Positions 44,920 to 52,797 of a DNA stretch of 64,000 nucleotides are shown here, in pieces. A model generated the notes under the pieces. The model made no database searches, was not told where the DNA came from, and was given only the letters and a program-made list of their open reading frames with translations. The position numbers and the translations under genes are program-made. Numbering within the stretch: position 1 is the stretch's first letter; each line of letters opens with the position of its first letter. Source of the stretch: Streptomyces sp. F63 (GTDB lineage Bacteria > Actinomycetota > Actinomycetes > Streptomycetales > Streptomycetaceae); assembly GCF_018070345.1 (NCBI RefSeq), contig NZ_JAGPXX010000012.1, positions 109,431 to 173,430 on the forward strand. Direction: 5' to 3'.

Positions 44920-44958
44920 GAATTCCCCTGAATTCCCGTCGTGAATTCGCGAGAATTC
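44920..44958. promoter_or_regulatory. Four regularly spaced GAATTC palindromes
   Basis: GAATTC begins at 44920, 44930, 44943 and 44953, giving spacings of 10, 13 and 10 bases, so the whole array is symmetric about 44939. All sites fall on nearly one helical face. The surrounding DNA is less GC-rich than average, and the array lies 206 bases ahead of the AAA-protein start. This looks like an operator for a dimeric or tetrameric regulator, by inference. Confidence 0.5.
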
Positions 44959-45018
44959 CAGCATTTCCGAGCCGGAATCCGACTTCAAGAGGGGTGCGGG
45001 GCGAGCTATATTTCAATT

Positions 45019-45039
45019 GTTCCCGGAAGGGCCGGGAAC
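45019..45039. promoter_or_regulatory. Inverted repeat upstream of the AAA gene
   Basis: GTTCCCGG and CCGGGAAC flank a 5-base centre. It directly follows an AT-rich stretch (gctatatttcaattgt), which could include a promoter -10-like element. It may be an operator or an mRNA hairpin in the leader of the following gene. Confidence 0.45.
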
Positions 45040-45163
45040 GAGAAATCCCGCTAAAGGTGTCCGGTCCTAAACGGATAACGGGTGGAGTGCGCCCAAAGAA
45101 TGGGGATGCGCTTTCAGTCCGCATCGCGGATTCCTTTGGCGGCCGGAGAAAAGGAAACGCTCG

Positions 45164-46402
45164 ATGACCGGTGCCGCCGCCCCCTCCTCCGCACCCACCC
45201 CGACCACCGTGCCGACGCCGACGCCCATGCCGACTCCGGCCACCCCGGTCCCCGGGACCGCCGCCCCGACCTCACCGCCGAGCCCCGGAGGAAAGGCGCG
45301 CCCGGGCGAACTGCGCGCGAGGATCGCGCAGGTTCTGGTGGCGAACACGACCGCACAGTTCACCGTGACCGCGCTGGCCCGGATGCTGGGGCATTCCGGC
45401 GGGGCCGTCGGCAACGCCTGCGAAACCCTGGTGAACCGGGGCGAGGCGGAACGGGTCGGCTCACAGCCGCGCATGTACCGGGCGACCTCGGCCACGGCCG
45501 CCGCCGCGCGCCGCGCGACACGGACGGCACCCAACTCCCACGGCGCGCCAACACCCAACGCACAGGCAGCCCCACCGGCACCCGTCACCCCGCCACCGGG
45601 CGGGCGGCCCGAACCCGTCATCCGCCCGAACGGGCAGCCCTACCACCCCCGCGCGCTGGCGGAACTGCCGGACGTAGAGGCCCTGCGCAAGCTACGGGCC
45701 GGGCAGGTGCCCGTGTTGCTGTACGGGCCGCCGGGCACGGGCAAGACCTCCCTGATCGAGGCCGCCTTCCCCGACCTGATCACGGTCGCAGGCGACGGCG
45801 ACACCACGGTCGGCGACCTGATCGGCGAATACACCCAAACGGCGAGCGGCGGTTACGAGTTCATCTACGGACCGCTGGTGACCGCCATGCAGGAAGGCCG
45901 GGCCCTCCTCCTGGACGACGCCACCCTGATCTCCCCGAAGGTGCTGGCGGCCCTGTACCCGGCCATGGACGGACGCAGGCAGATCCAGGTCAAGGCCCAC
46001 AAAGGCGAGACGATCACCGCCGCCGACGGGTTCTACGTGATCGCCGGTCACAACCCGGGCGTCCACGGCGCGGTCCTCACCGAGGCCCTGGCCAGCCGGT
46101 TCTCGGTGCAGATCCAGGTGGGCTCCGACTACGACCTGGCCGCCTCCTTGAAGATCAACCGGACAGCGGTGCGCATCGCCCGGCACCTCGCCGCCAGCCA
46201 GCAGGCAGGCGAGACCGGCTGGGCACCGCAACTACGCGAACTGATCGCCTTCCAGAAGATCGCCGACGTCCTGGGCACCGAGGCAGCCTTCGCCAACCTG
46301 GTCGGCATCGCCCCCCTGGAAGACCGCGACACGGTCGCCGAGGTCGTCACCAAGGCCACCGGCCGCCCCATCACCGCCCTGGCCCTGGGCCGCCAGCTCT
46401 GA
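45164..46402 (+). CDS. MoxR-like AAA+ ATPase with N-terminal winged-helix region
   Basis: A 412-residue protein. A Thr/Pro-rich start (about 45 residues) leads to a small winged-helix-like segment (FTVTALARMLGHSGGAVGNA). After a second linker comes the AAA+ core: Walker A YGPPGTGKTSL near 187-197, then ALLLDDATLISPKVLAALYP as Walker B, VIAGHNPG as sensor 1, and SRFSVQI. MoxR ATPases act as chaperones with VWA partners, and a VWA gene follows 55 bases later. GTG/ATG choice: ATG 45164 follows AAGGAAAC. Confidence 0.85.
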   Translation: MTGAAAPSSAPTPTTVPTPTPMPTPATPVPGTAAPTSPPSPGGKARPGELRARIAQVLVANTTAQFTVTALARMLGHSGGAVGNACETLVNRGEAERVGSQPRMYRATSATAAAARRATRTAPNSHGAPTPNAQAAPPAPVTPPPGGRPEPVIRPNGQPYHPRALAELPDVEALRKLRAGQVPVLLYGPPGTGKTSLIEAAFPDLITVAGDGDTTVGDLIGEYTQTASGGYEFIYGPLVTAMQEGRALLLDDATLISPKVLAALYPAMDGRRQIQVKAHKGETITAADGFYVIAGHNPGVHGAVLTEALASRFSVQIQVGSDYDLAASLKINRTAVRIARHLAASQQAGETGWAPQLRELIAFQKIADVLGTEAAFANLVGIAPLEDRDTVAEVVTKATGRPITALALGRQL

Positions 46403-46457
46403 CAACGGCCCCGCCCCCTCACCCCACCCACCGCCTTCCAGGAAGGACCGCCCCGCC

Positions 46458-48281
46458 ATGCCCGCCCACACCCAGGCCCACATCCAGACCGCCCCACCCG
46501 CCATGACCGAGGCCGAACTCGACCTGGCCCGCTGGGAGGACGACGGAGGCCCCGCCTTCGAACCGCCCTGCCACCCGCACGCGGGGGAGTGGCTGCGCAT
46601 CGCCGCCGCCCTGAGCGAGCGCCTGCCGGAGCTCGCCGGACGCGAGGACGTCCTCGTCACCTGCGAGATCGGCACCCGCTCCGGCGCCCCGGCCGCCTTC
46701 TACCCCACCGCAGCCCAACTGGAGATCGACGCCGCCCTCTTCGCCCCGCTGAGCCCGCCCACCATCGACCCCCTGCGCCCCGGGGACGAGGACCGCTACC
46801 CGGCCGCCTGGGGCGCCTTCACCCACGAGGCCGCGCACGCCGCGCACAGCCGGTGGAACACCCCGCCCGCGCTGCGCGGCACGGCCCTGGACGCGGCCGG
46901 GGCCGTACTGGAGGAATCCCGCGCCGAACGCGCCCACCTCGGCCGCCGCCCCGGCGACCGCCGCTACCTGCGAGCCGCCGTCACCACCCTGGTCCTGAAG
47001 GACTTCACCAGCCAGCCCCTCGCCGACCGGTGGCAGGCCGCCATGGCGGCCGGACTCCTCCTCGCCCGACGGGACGCCGGAATCCTCGACCCGGACGAGA
47101 CCGCAACCCTGGAGAACACGGTCACCGGCATCCTCGGCGCCGACCTGGTGGAAACCCTCGCAGCGATCTGGACCGCCTCCCACACCACCGGGGACGAGGA
47201 CGGGCAGACGATGCTGGAGCACGCCCGAGCCTGGTGCCAGGCACTCGGCACCGACCCGGCAGGACCGGAACCAGCCCCCGACCCCAACGGCGAAGCATCC
47301 ACGGAACTGGCCGAGGCGATCGGCAAGACCGTCTCCACGGTGGCCGCGAACGAGGCTATGCAGGCCGCAGCCCAGGCACGTATCGACGCGGCCCGCGCCG
47401 CCCGGAAGCAGGCGAAGGCCGCCCAGGCCGCCCAAGCGCGGCAGGCGGCACAGACAGCCGAGAAGGTCTTCGGCTCCGGCGGACGCCCCCACACCCCCGG
47501 CAAACCCGGCCGAGGCCAGCGCGGCCGCTCCCCGGTGATCGACACCCGCCCGCCCACCGGCGCCGAGAAGGCCGCCGCCGGACAACTGGCCAGAGCCCTG
47601 CGGGCCGCCGCCTACCGGGAACGCACCACCACCCACACCGCCTCGGCGGTCCCGCCCGGACGCCTCAACATGCGCCAAGCCCTCGCCCGGGACGCGCAAC
47701 GGGCCGCAGGAGCCGTCCCCACCGCGACCCCGTGGACGCGCACCGTCCACCGGTCCGGCCCCACCCCGCCGCTACGGGTGGGCATCGCGGTGGACGTCTC
47801 CGGATCCATGGACATCGCCGCAGCACCGATCGCCTCGGCCGCCTGGATCGTCGCCAAGGCCGTCTCCCTCACCGACCCCGACTCGCGCAGCGCTACCGTC
47901 GCCTACGACCGGTCGGTCACCGCGATCACCGCACCGGGCCGCACACCCCGAGCCGTCACCCGGTTCGCAGCCGAGGGAATGGGCCACAGCCTCGCCGAAG
48001 CCACCGACGCCCTGACAGCCGGAGTCGACCTCACCCAGCCCGGCGCGGGCCGCCTCCTCGTCATCGCCTCGGACGGCTACTACACCCCCGGCGAAGCCGC
48101 CCGAGCCGCCGAACGCCTCACGGCCCTCCGCGCAGCCGGATGCGCCGTCCTCTGGCTGGCCTTCGACCCCGACCCCCGCCCGCTGCCCGGCGCCACCGTG
48201 CTCGAACTCACCCACCCCGCCCAGGCAGCCACCGCGATCGGCAAGGCCGCCACCGCCGCCCTCGCCGCCGCCCAGCCCTGA
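46458..48281 (+). CDS. VWA-domain protein with N-terminal metallopeptidase-like HExxH motif
   Basis: A 607-residue protein. Around residue 123 the text FTHEAAHAAHSRW gives HExxH plus a nearby His, as in the putative metallopeptidase domain of DUF2201-type proteins. An Ala/Gln-rich helical middle (about 295-350) separates it from the C-terminal VWA domain, whose MIDAS reads VDVSGSMD near residue 444. ATG 46458 follows AGGAAGGACC. MoxR/VWA pairs usually work together as ATPase plus metal-ion adaptor; the substrate here is unknown. Confidence 0.8.
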   Translation: MPAHTQAHIQTAPPAMTEAELDLARWEDDGGPAFEPPCHPHAGEWLRIAAALSERLPELAGREDVLVTCEIGTRSGAPAAFYPTAAQLEIDAALFAPLSPPTIDPLRPGDEDRYPAAWGAFTHEAAHAAHSRWNTPPALRGTALDAAGAVLEESRAERAHLGRRPGDRRYLRAAVTTLVLKDFTSQPLADRWQAAMAAGLLLARRDAGILDPDETATLENTVTGILGADLVETLAAIWTASHTTGDEDGQTMLEHARAWCQALGTDPAGPEPAPDPNGEASTELAEAIGKTVSTVAANEAMQAAAQARIDAARAARKQAKAAQAAQARQAAQTAEKVFGSGGRPHTPGKPGRGQRGRSPVIDTRPPTGAEKAAAGQLARALRAAAYRERTTTHTASAVPPGRLNMRQALARDAQRAAGAVPTATPWTRTVHRSGPTPPLRVGIAVDVSGSMDIAAAPIASAAWIVAKAVSLTDPDSRSATVAYDRSVTAITAPGRTPRAVTRFAAEGMGHSLAEATDALTAGVDLTQPGAGRLLVIASDGYYTPGEAARAAERLTALRAAGCAVLWLAFDPDPRPLPGATVLELTHPAQAATAIGKAATAALAAAQP

Positions 48282-48357
48282 TGACCCGTGCCGCCCCGGG
48301 GCCAGCCCGGGGCGGCACCCACCCCGCAACAACCCACCCCCACCGAAGGGAGCCCAC

Positions 48358-48834
48358 ATGACCTCGATCGCCGAACGCGCGCACGCCGCAGCCGTGTTCC
48401 TCCGCTACTCCACCGAACTCAGCCTCTACGGCCGCCACCGGGGCGAGCAGTACGCCCGGATCACCGTACGGCTGGCCGCCGCCCTCGCACTCCACCCCGA
48501 CCAGATCACCGTCACCCCGGACTGGCTCCGCCGCCGCACCACCCCCGGCGAGCCCGTCCTGGCAACCGCCACCTGCCCCGACACCGGCGAGCAGTACGTC
48601 TTCCTCGCCCGCTCCCCGCTCTACAACGACGAAGCCTTCGAACTCCTCGGCCCCTGCCCCGAATGCTCCGCCCCCGTACCGGTCGCCGAAATCCGGCACC
48701 TGGCCGACCTCGGCACCCACCTGGCCCGCCCGCCGCTCCCACGCGGAGACGCCCTGTGCCTGGCCACGCTGCCGGACACCTTCCCGCGCGACGAAGGCCA
48801 CGCCACCGCCTGCCCCTACGGCGAAACCTCCTGA
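48358..48834 (+). CDS. Small protein of unknown function with Cys pairs
   Basis: A 158-residue cytoplasmic protein. The first half is helical (ERAHAAAVFLRYSTELSLYG). The second half has Cys residues in CPDTGEQYVFLARSP and GPCPECSAPVPV, with further Cys near the end, so a small zinc-binding site is possible. AAGGGAG precedes ATG 48358. It lies 76 bases after the VWA gene on the same strand and probably in the same operon. No family recognised. Confidence 0.6.
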   Translation: MTSIAERAHAAAVFLRYSTELSLYGRHRGEQYARITVRLAAALALHPDQITVTPDWLRRRTTPGEPVLATATCPDTGEQYVFLARSPLYNDEAFELLGPCPECSAPVPVAEIRHLADLGTHLARPPLPRGDALCLATLPDTFPRDEGHATACPYGETS

Positions 48835-48874
48835 CCCCTCACACCCCACACCTCCTGAAAGGAAACCCACAGCC

Positions 48875-49342
48875 ATGACCGACCCCATCCGCATCCCCCG
48901 CCCGGCCACCCCGGCCGACGACAAGGTCGACGCCCACACGGGAATCCCAGCCGTCCCGCCCCACCCGGGCCCGGCCGACCGCCCCGCACCGGGCACCTAC
49001 GCCCTGCGCGTAGCCCTCGGCGAACACGGCTACCAAGCCCTGAGCCGCCACCGCCAGGCCTACGGCACCGCGCTGGGCGAACTGGCCGACCTGCTCTGGC
49101 GCACCGCCCGCGAAGCCGACCGCCTCCACCGCAAACTGCTCCGCCACGCCGCCCACGTGCGCGACCGCCTCGACCACGCCCTCGCCCCCAGCCAGGAGCC
49201 GCTCTTCGCACCGGCCACCGGCCTGCTCCAGAACGCGGGCCACACCACCGACCTGCACGCCGCCCGCCTCGCCCAACAGGTGCGCCAGGTCATCGTGGTC
49301 CTGGAGAGCTACCAGGCAGTCGTCCGGCGCACCAAGCCCTGA
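48875..49342 (+). CDS. Small helical protein of unknown function
   Basis: A 155-residue protein with a Pro-rich start, then a helical core of Arg, Leu and His (GELADLLWRTAREADRLHRK and LRHAAHVRDRLDHAL). GAAAGGAAA precedes ATG 48875. No Cys, no signal peptide. It is in the AAA/VWA gene run, 40 bases after its neighbour. I do not recognise the family. Confidence 0.6.
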   Translation: MTDPIRIPRPATPADDKVDAHTGIPAVPPHPGPADRPAPGTYALRVALGEHGYQALSRHRQAYGTALGELADLLWRTAREADRLHRKLLRHAAHVRDRLDHALAPSQEPLFAPATGLLQNAGHTTDLHAARLAQQVRQVIVVLESYQAVVRRTKP

Positions 49343-49412
49343 CCACGCGCAGCTGACCCAGCGGGGGCCCGGCCACCCGGGCCCCCGGCCCCTTCGAACA
49401 GGAGCCACACCC

Positions 49413-49913
49413 ATGCCTGGCACCAACTCCCCGCAGCAACGCGCCGAGCACCAGACCCACACCACCGCCCGCGCCGTCCTCGACCCGGGCCGCACCGAGG
49501 GCTTCCCCCGCCCTGCCGAACTGCTGGCCCACGCAGCGGACCAAGTCCGGTCCTCCGACCACACCCCCCAGCAACCGCCGGACCTCACCCGAGCCAGGGC
49601 GCAGGCCGCCGGCCACCGGGCAGCCTCCGCACACACCCCGCACATCCCGGGTGACCCGCACCCGGAGCACCAGCAGCACACACCGGACCGGCTGCCCCAC
49701 ACTGCCCGCACCGCACTGCTCACGGCAGCCGCCCGACGCGCAGCCCCGGCTCCCAACGACACACCGGCTCCCACCGGTCATGCCGCGGAAAAGCGCAGAA
49801 GGCCACCCGCACGCCGAGGCAGTACGACGGCGACGGGGCTCTGCCCGTGCGAGTGCAACAGCGGAGACTGCTGCGGCGGCTGCAGCCACGCAGGCTGCGG
49901 GGGACGCCGATGA
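49413..49913 (+). CDS. Small protein with Cys-rich C-terminal tail
   Basis: A 166-residue protein. Most of it is hydrophilic and rich in His, Ala, Pro and Arg. The last 25 residues carry seven Cys (LCPCECNSGDCCGGCSHAGC), dense enough for a metal cluster or zinc knuckle. Its stop overlaps the next ATG (ATGA). Part of the AAA/VWA run. No recognised family; expression is supported by a GGAGC site and by the coupling. Confidence 0.5.
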   Translation: MPGTNSPQQRAEHQTHTTARAVLDPGRTEGFPRPAELLAHAADQVRSSDHTPQQPPDLTRARAQAAGHRAASAHTPHIPGDPHPEHQQHTPDRLPHTARTALLTAAARRAAPAPNDTPAPTGHAAEKRRRPPARRGSTTATGLCPCECNSGDCCGGCSHAGCGGRR

Positions 49914-50284
49914 TCCCGAACCTCCAGCCTCACCAAGGCGGTACCCCGGAACCCGACCTGACGGAAGACGGTGTCGAACCAGAGAGGGAAGGGCTGAACG
50001 CCGACGTGGCCGACCCGGCCACCGGCGCCGTCCGCCTGTGCGCCCGGATGTGCACCACCTGCATCTTCCGCCCCGGCAACCCGATGCATCTCGAACCGGG
50101 CCGGGTCACCCGCATGGTCACCGAAGCCCGAGCCCGCGAGGGACACATCCCTTGCCACGCCACCCTCGGAACAACCGAGCCCGCGATCTGCCGCGGCTAC
50201 GCCGACGGCCCCGACCAGGGCCGCAGCCTCGCCCTCCGCCTGGCCCGGACCTTGGGCAGACTGGAAGAGATCAATCCCCCCTGA
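49910..50284 (+). CDS. Small Cys-rich protein with possible Fe-S or zinc site
   Basis: A 124-residue protein starting at ATG 49910, overlapping the previous stop. The core reads LCARMCTTCIFRPGN (Cys spaced x3 and x2), then IPCHATLG and AICRGY. Five Cys with a nearby Pro/Arg suit a bound metal or iron-sulphur cluster. Proteins of this kind recur in actinobacterial mobile and phage-like regions, with unknown function. It is the last gene of the AAA/VWA run. Confidence 0.6.
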   Translation: MIPNLQPHQGGTPEPDLTEDGVEPEREGLNADVADPATGAVRLCARMCTTCIFRPGNPMHLEPGRVTRMVTEARAREGHIPCHATLGTTEPAICRGYADGPDQGRSLALRLARTLGRLEEINPP

Positions 50285-50401
50285 CTACGTCGAAGCGGTG
50301 AAAGGGACCTGTCATGAGGCAACCGCCGGCCGCACCCCACGGTCCTCCTCGTTGCACCCCGCGGCTTTGGCAGGGGGATGTGGTATCTGGCTCCGAGGCG
50401 T

Positions 50402-50815
50402 TCAGGAGGGCAGGGCCGTGTTGAGGTAGTCCTGCACCGGTTCGAAGAGCCCGTACGGCACGTACTGCGGGATTTCGCCATGGGCGACCCAGGAAAGTTC
50501 GGCGAGTTCCTCGGTGTCCGCGACGTGAGCGGTACCGTCCACCACCTCGCAAGCGGTGTACGACATCAGCCGTCCCGTCTTCGGGTGGATGCGCTCGCCG
50601 AGCAGCTGCACAGCCGCCACGGTCAGCCCTGTCTCCTCCTGGGTCTCCCGCACGGCGGCGTCCTCCCGGGCCTCGCCGGGCTCGATCTCCCCGGCCGGGA
50701 ACTGCCAGGAGAGTTGCCCCTCGCTGACCCGGCGGCGCACCATCAGCACACGTCCCTCGTTTACGACGATCGCAGCCGCGATGCCCGGCCGTTCGTCCGT
50801 GTTCTCTTGCGTCAC
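50402..50815 (-). CDS. NUDIX hydrolase
   Basis: A 137-residue protein. GTG 50815 is chosen because GGAGGAG lies 5 bases upstream. The NUDIX box is complete: GEIEPGEAREDAAVRETQEE followed by TGL, giving the Gx5Ex7REUxEExGU pattern about residues 46-68. A hydrophobic start (GIAAAIVVNEGRVLMVRR) is the usual first strand. Members hydrolyse nucleoside diphosphate derivatives; the substrate is not indicated. The ISL3-like element lies 30 bases upstream of its start and may have separated it from its promoter. Confidence 0.85.
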   Translation of the reverse strand: MTQENTDERPGIAAAIVVNEGRVLMVRRRVSEGQLSWQFPAGEIEPGEAREDAAVRETQEETGLTVAAVQLLGERIHPKTGRLMSYTACEVVDGTAHVADTEELAELSWVAHGEIPQYVPYGLFEPVQDYLNTALPS

Positions 50816-50982
50816 GTCTGCTCCTCCAGGACGGATGGGACGACTGGCTCTGTACACGAGAACGGGCTCTGGTCCACTTCCTGTGGTCGTGTACGCAAGG
50901 TGACTTTCGACCTCCGCGTGATGCCGGTTGAGTTCGCCGAAAGTCGCCCGACTGGCCGGTGGTGTGGGCGACAGTCCTTCGC

Positions 50983-51413
50983 TGTGAGGCAAGTCCCGCC
51001 GCAACTGGATGATCTGCTGTTCTCCTCGGTCAAGGGCGTGTTGGTGGAGTCGGTCGAAGTGGCCGACGCCGTGGCCCGGGTCGAGGTTCGGGCCACCGCA
51101 GCGCGCGCGGTCTGCCTGGGGTGCGAATGCTGGTCAGGTTGATTACATCGGCTCCTACCTGCGGTTCCAGGCCACCACCTGCCGGCATGGATCGAAGCGG
51201 CGACCACCGCCGGCCTGCCCAGCCTCCAGCGATTCGCCAGGCACCTTGAACGCGACCTTGACGCCGTCACCGCTGGACTCTCACAGCCCTGGAACTCCGG
51301 AGTCGTCGAAGGTCATGTCAACCGCATCAAGATGCTGAAACGCCAGATGTTCGGCCGCGCCGGCTTCGAACTCTTGCGCAAGCCTCTTCTCCTGAAAGTG
51401 CTCAGGACACATC
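50983..51413 (+). pseudogene. ISL3-family transposase remnant with internal deletion
   Basis: The 5' part (from about 50983) reads QLDDLLFSSVKGVLVESVEV and AVCLGC, the N-terminal domain and first Cys of ISL3 transposases. After a jump near 51140 the text is LPSLQRFARHLERDLDAVTA, LSQPWNSGVVEGHVNRIKML and RQMFGRAGFELL, the C-terminal end of the same enzyme. The DDE core is lost. Confidence 0.85.
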
Positions 51414-51680
51414 GTCGATCAACCCGAAGCCTTCCGGGAACTCTTCCAGGAACTCGCGACGAGCCGGGTCGGTCTCGGCGGCTGCCATCTCCCCGACCAG
51501 CTCGATCAGTTCTTGTCGCTGATCACCAGGCAGTGTGCTGACCACGTGGGCGACGCCTTCCAGCACCTTGACCGCGTCGTCGGGATCCATCTGCTCGTCT
51601 TCGCTACCGTCGATGAACCACAGGACATTGACCAAAGCCTCGGCCAAGGCACGAGTCAGGGATGGGAACAAAGACGTCAC
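51402..51680 (-). CDS. Small acidic protein of unknown function, passenger inside the IS
   Basis: A 92-residue, strongly acidic protein beginning MTSLFPSLTRALAEALVNVL. GTG 51680 has GGAGG 5 bases ahead. WFIDGSEDEQMDPDDAVKVL and a tail EEFPEGFGLIDDVS follow. The reading frame is intact and the codon bias normal, unlike the adjoining transposase. Its position between the transposase tail and the right inverted repeat makes it a passenger, or host DNA trapped by the element. Such small acidic proteins recall immunity proteins, but no toxin partner is seen. Confidence 0.65.
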   Translation of the reverse strand: MTSLFPSLTRALAEALVNVLWFIDGSEDEQMDPDDAVKVLEGVAHVVSTLPGDQRQELIELVGEMAAAETDPARREFLEEFPEGFGLIDDVS

Positions 51681-51796
51681 GACGGCCTCCCAGCGGATCA
51701 ACGGCGGAGTCCGGCCATCTCACCACACGCCACATACTCACTTTCCGTGACCTCCCCCTTAGAAGGGGACCAGAGCCCGTTCTCGTGGACAAAGCC

Positions 51797-52065
51797 AGGA
51801 CGGTCGTAGCGACGGCGATGAAGCGGGTCTCCGCGTTTCTGGGAGTCCACATGACGTCTATGTTCTCGGCTGCGTCGCTGTTCTTGGCCTCGGCGAGGTA
51901 TTCGCACAGGAAGTACTCGCACAACACGTCTTCGTCCTCCGGAACCAGGACAACGACCTCATGTGCATCCGGCACTGGTGGGCGTGTGACCACGAGAAGC
52001 TTGCTCTCTTCACCAAGGCCAGCGCCACCACCGTTGCACTCGGAGTTCGAACTGGCCACGGCCAC
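51797..52065 (-). pseudogene. 5' fragment of a gene cut by the ISL3-like element
   Basis: A frame starting GTG 52065 reads KLLVVTRPPVPDAHEVVVLV, EDEDVLCEYFLCEYLAEAKN and RNAETRFIAVATTVLA, with good codon bias, and then runs straight into the right inverted repeat of the element. The following residues come from the IS. The family is unknown and the start is uncertain because no strong ribosome site is present. Confidence 0.4.
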
Positions 52066-52257
52066 CCCGAAGCGCTGCTGGCTGGGGCAACCTCTGCGTC
52101 ATGGCAAGGAATAGTGGGTGTGAATATGGCCGAAACCGATCGAAACCGCCACCTCCTTCGGAGCGTTGACACGTGCGGCAGGGAGAATTCCGGCCACGCG
52201 TCATCACGGAGAGTGTTCAGCGGGTGGAGGAAGTGACGGGTAGTGGAGAAGCCGGGC

Positions 52258-52797
52258 ATGGAACGAAGGTTCCTTCTGACCCAGGCGGCGGCCAGTGTGG
52301 CCGTCGCCGGACTCGTTCTCGGCGGTTGCTCTGGACAGGGAAAGGAGCAGGAGGCCAAGCCGCTACCGGTGACGGCGAAAGGTCCCGAGTCCTCTCCGTC
52401 CGACCCGAAGCACGAGCCAGCTCTGGTTGCCTACCGCGCCATGTGGCGCGACCTGGCTATCGCGTCGGAAACCTCTGATGCCTACTCGCCGCTGCTTGAC
52501 GATCACGCAACGGGCGATGCTCTGGCCCTGATGGAGCACGGCTTGCGGAAGGCCAAGGAGGAGCAGGTCATCAGTAAGGGGAAGCCCCGGGTGGACCCCA
52601 GCGTCGTCTCTTCATCGAGCCGGGAGGTCACCGTCCAAGACTGTGTGGACGGGACCGGCTGGCTGCAGTACAAGCCCGATGGCAAGCTGAAGAACGACGT
52701 ACCTGGTAGCCATAGCCGGGCTGACGCCACCGTGCGCCTTGACGGCGGTTCCTGGAAGGTCTCCAAGCTTTACTTCCACGAGGCCGGGTCATGCTGA
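52258..52797 (+). CDS. Predicted lipoprotein, copy 2
   Basis: A 179-residue lipoprotein: MERRFLLTQAAASVAVAGLV and lipobox LGGC put the lipidated Cys near residue 24. ATG 52258 is chosen over GTG 52243 because GGAGAAG lies 7 bases ahead. The mature part shares ALVAYRAMWRD, VTVQDCVDGTGWLQYKPDG, KNDVPGSHSRADATVR and a C-terminal Cys with the lipoprotein at 33824-34372. Its stop overlaps the next ATG in the same way, ATGCTGA. No pilus genes accompany this copy. Confidence 0.8.
   Translation: MERRFLLTQAAASVAVAGLVLGGCSGQGKEQEAKPLPVTAKGPESSPSDPKHEPALVAYRAMWRDLAIASETSDAYSPLLDDHATGDALALMEHGLRKAKEEQVISKGKPRVDPSVVSSSSREVTVQDCVDGTGWLQYKPDGKLKNDVPGSHSRADATVRLDGGSWKVSKLYFHEAGSC

Larger units (their letters stand above)
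50846..51796. mobile_element. ISL3-like insertion element with 35-bp inverted repeats and a passenger gene
   Basis: The ends 50846-50880 and 51762-51796 are inverted copies matching at 32 of 35 bases (core cacgagaacgggctctggtc). Between them lie a decayed ISL3-type transposase (plus strand) and a short intact gene on the minus strand. Typical ISL3 elements carry only a transposase, and that of this copy has lost its middle. No convincing 8-bp target duplication flanks it. Confidence 0.75.

Noticed and set aside
44491..44944. Overlapping 146-149 codon frames on the plus strand
   Set aside because: Both frames cover the 12-bp tandem repeat, with Arg/Pro/His-rich text and no coding bias.
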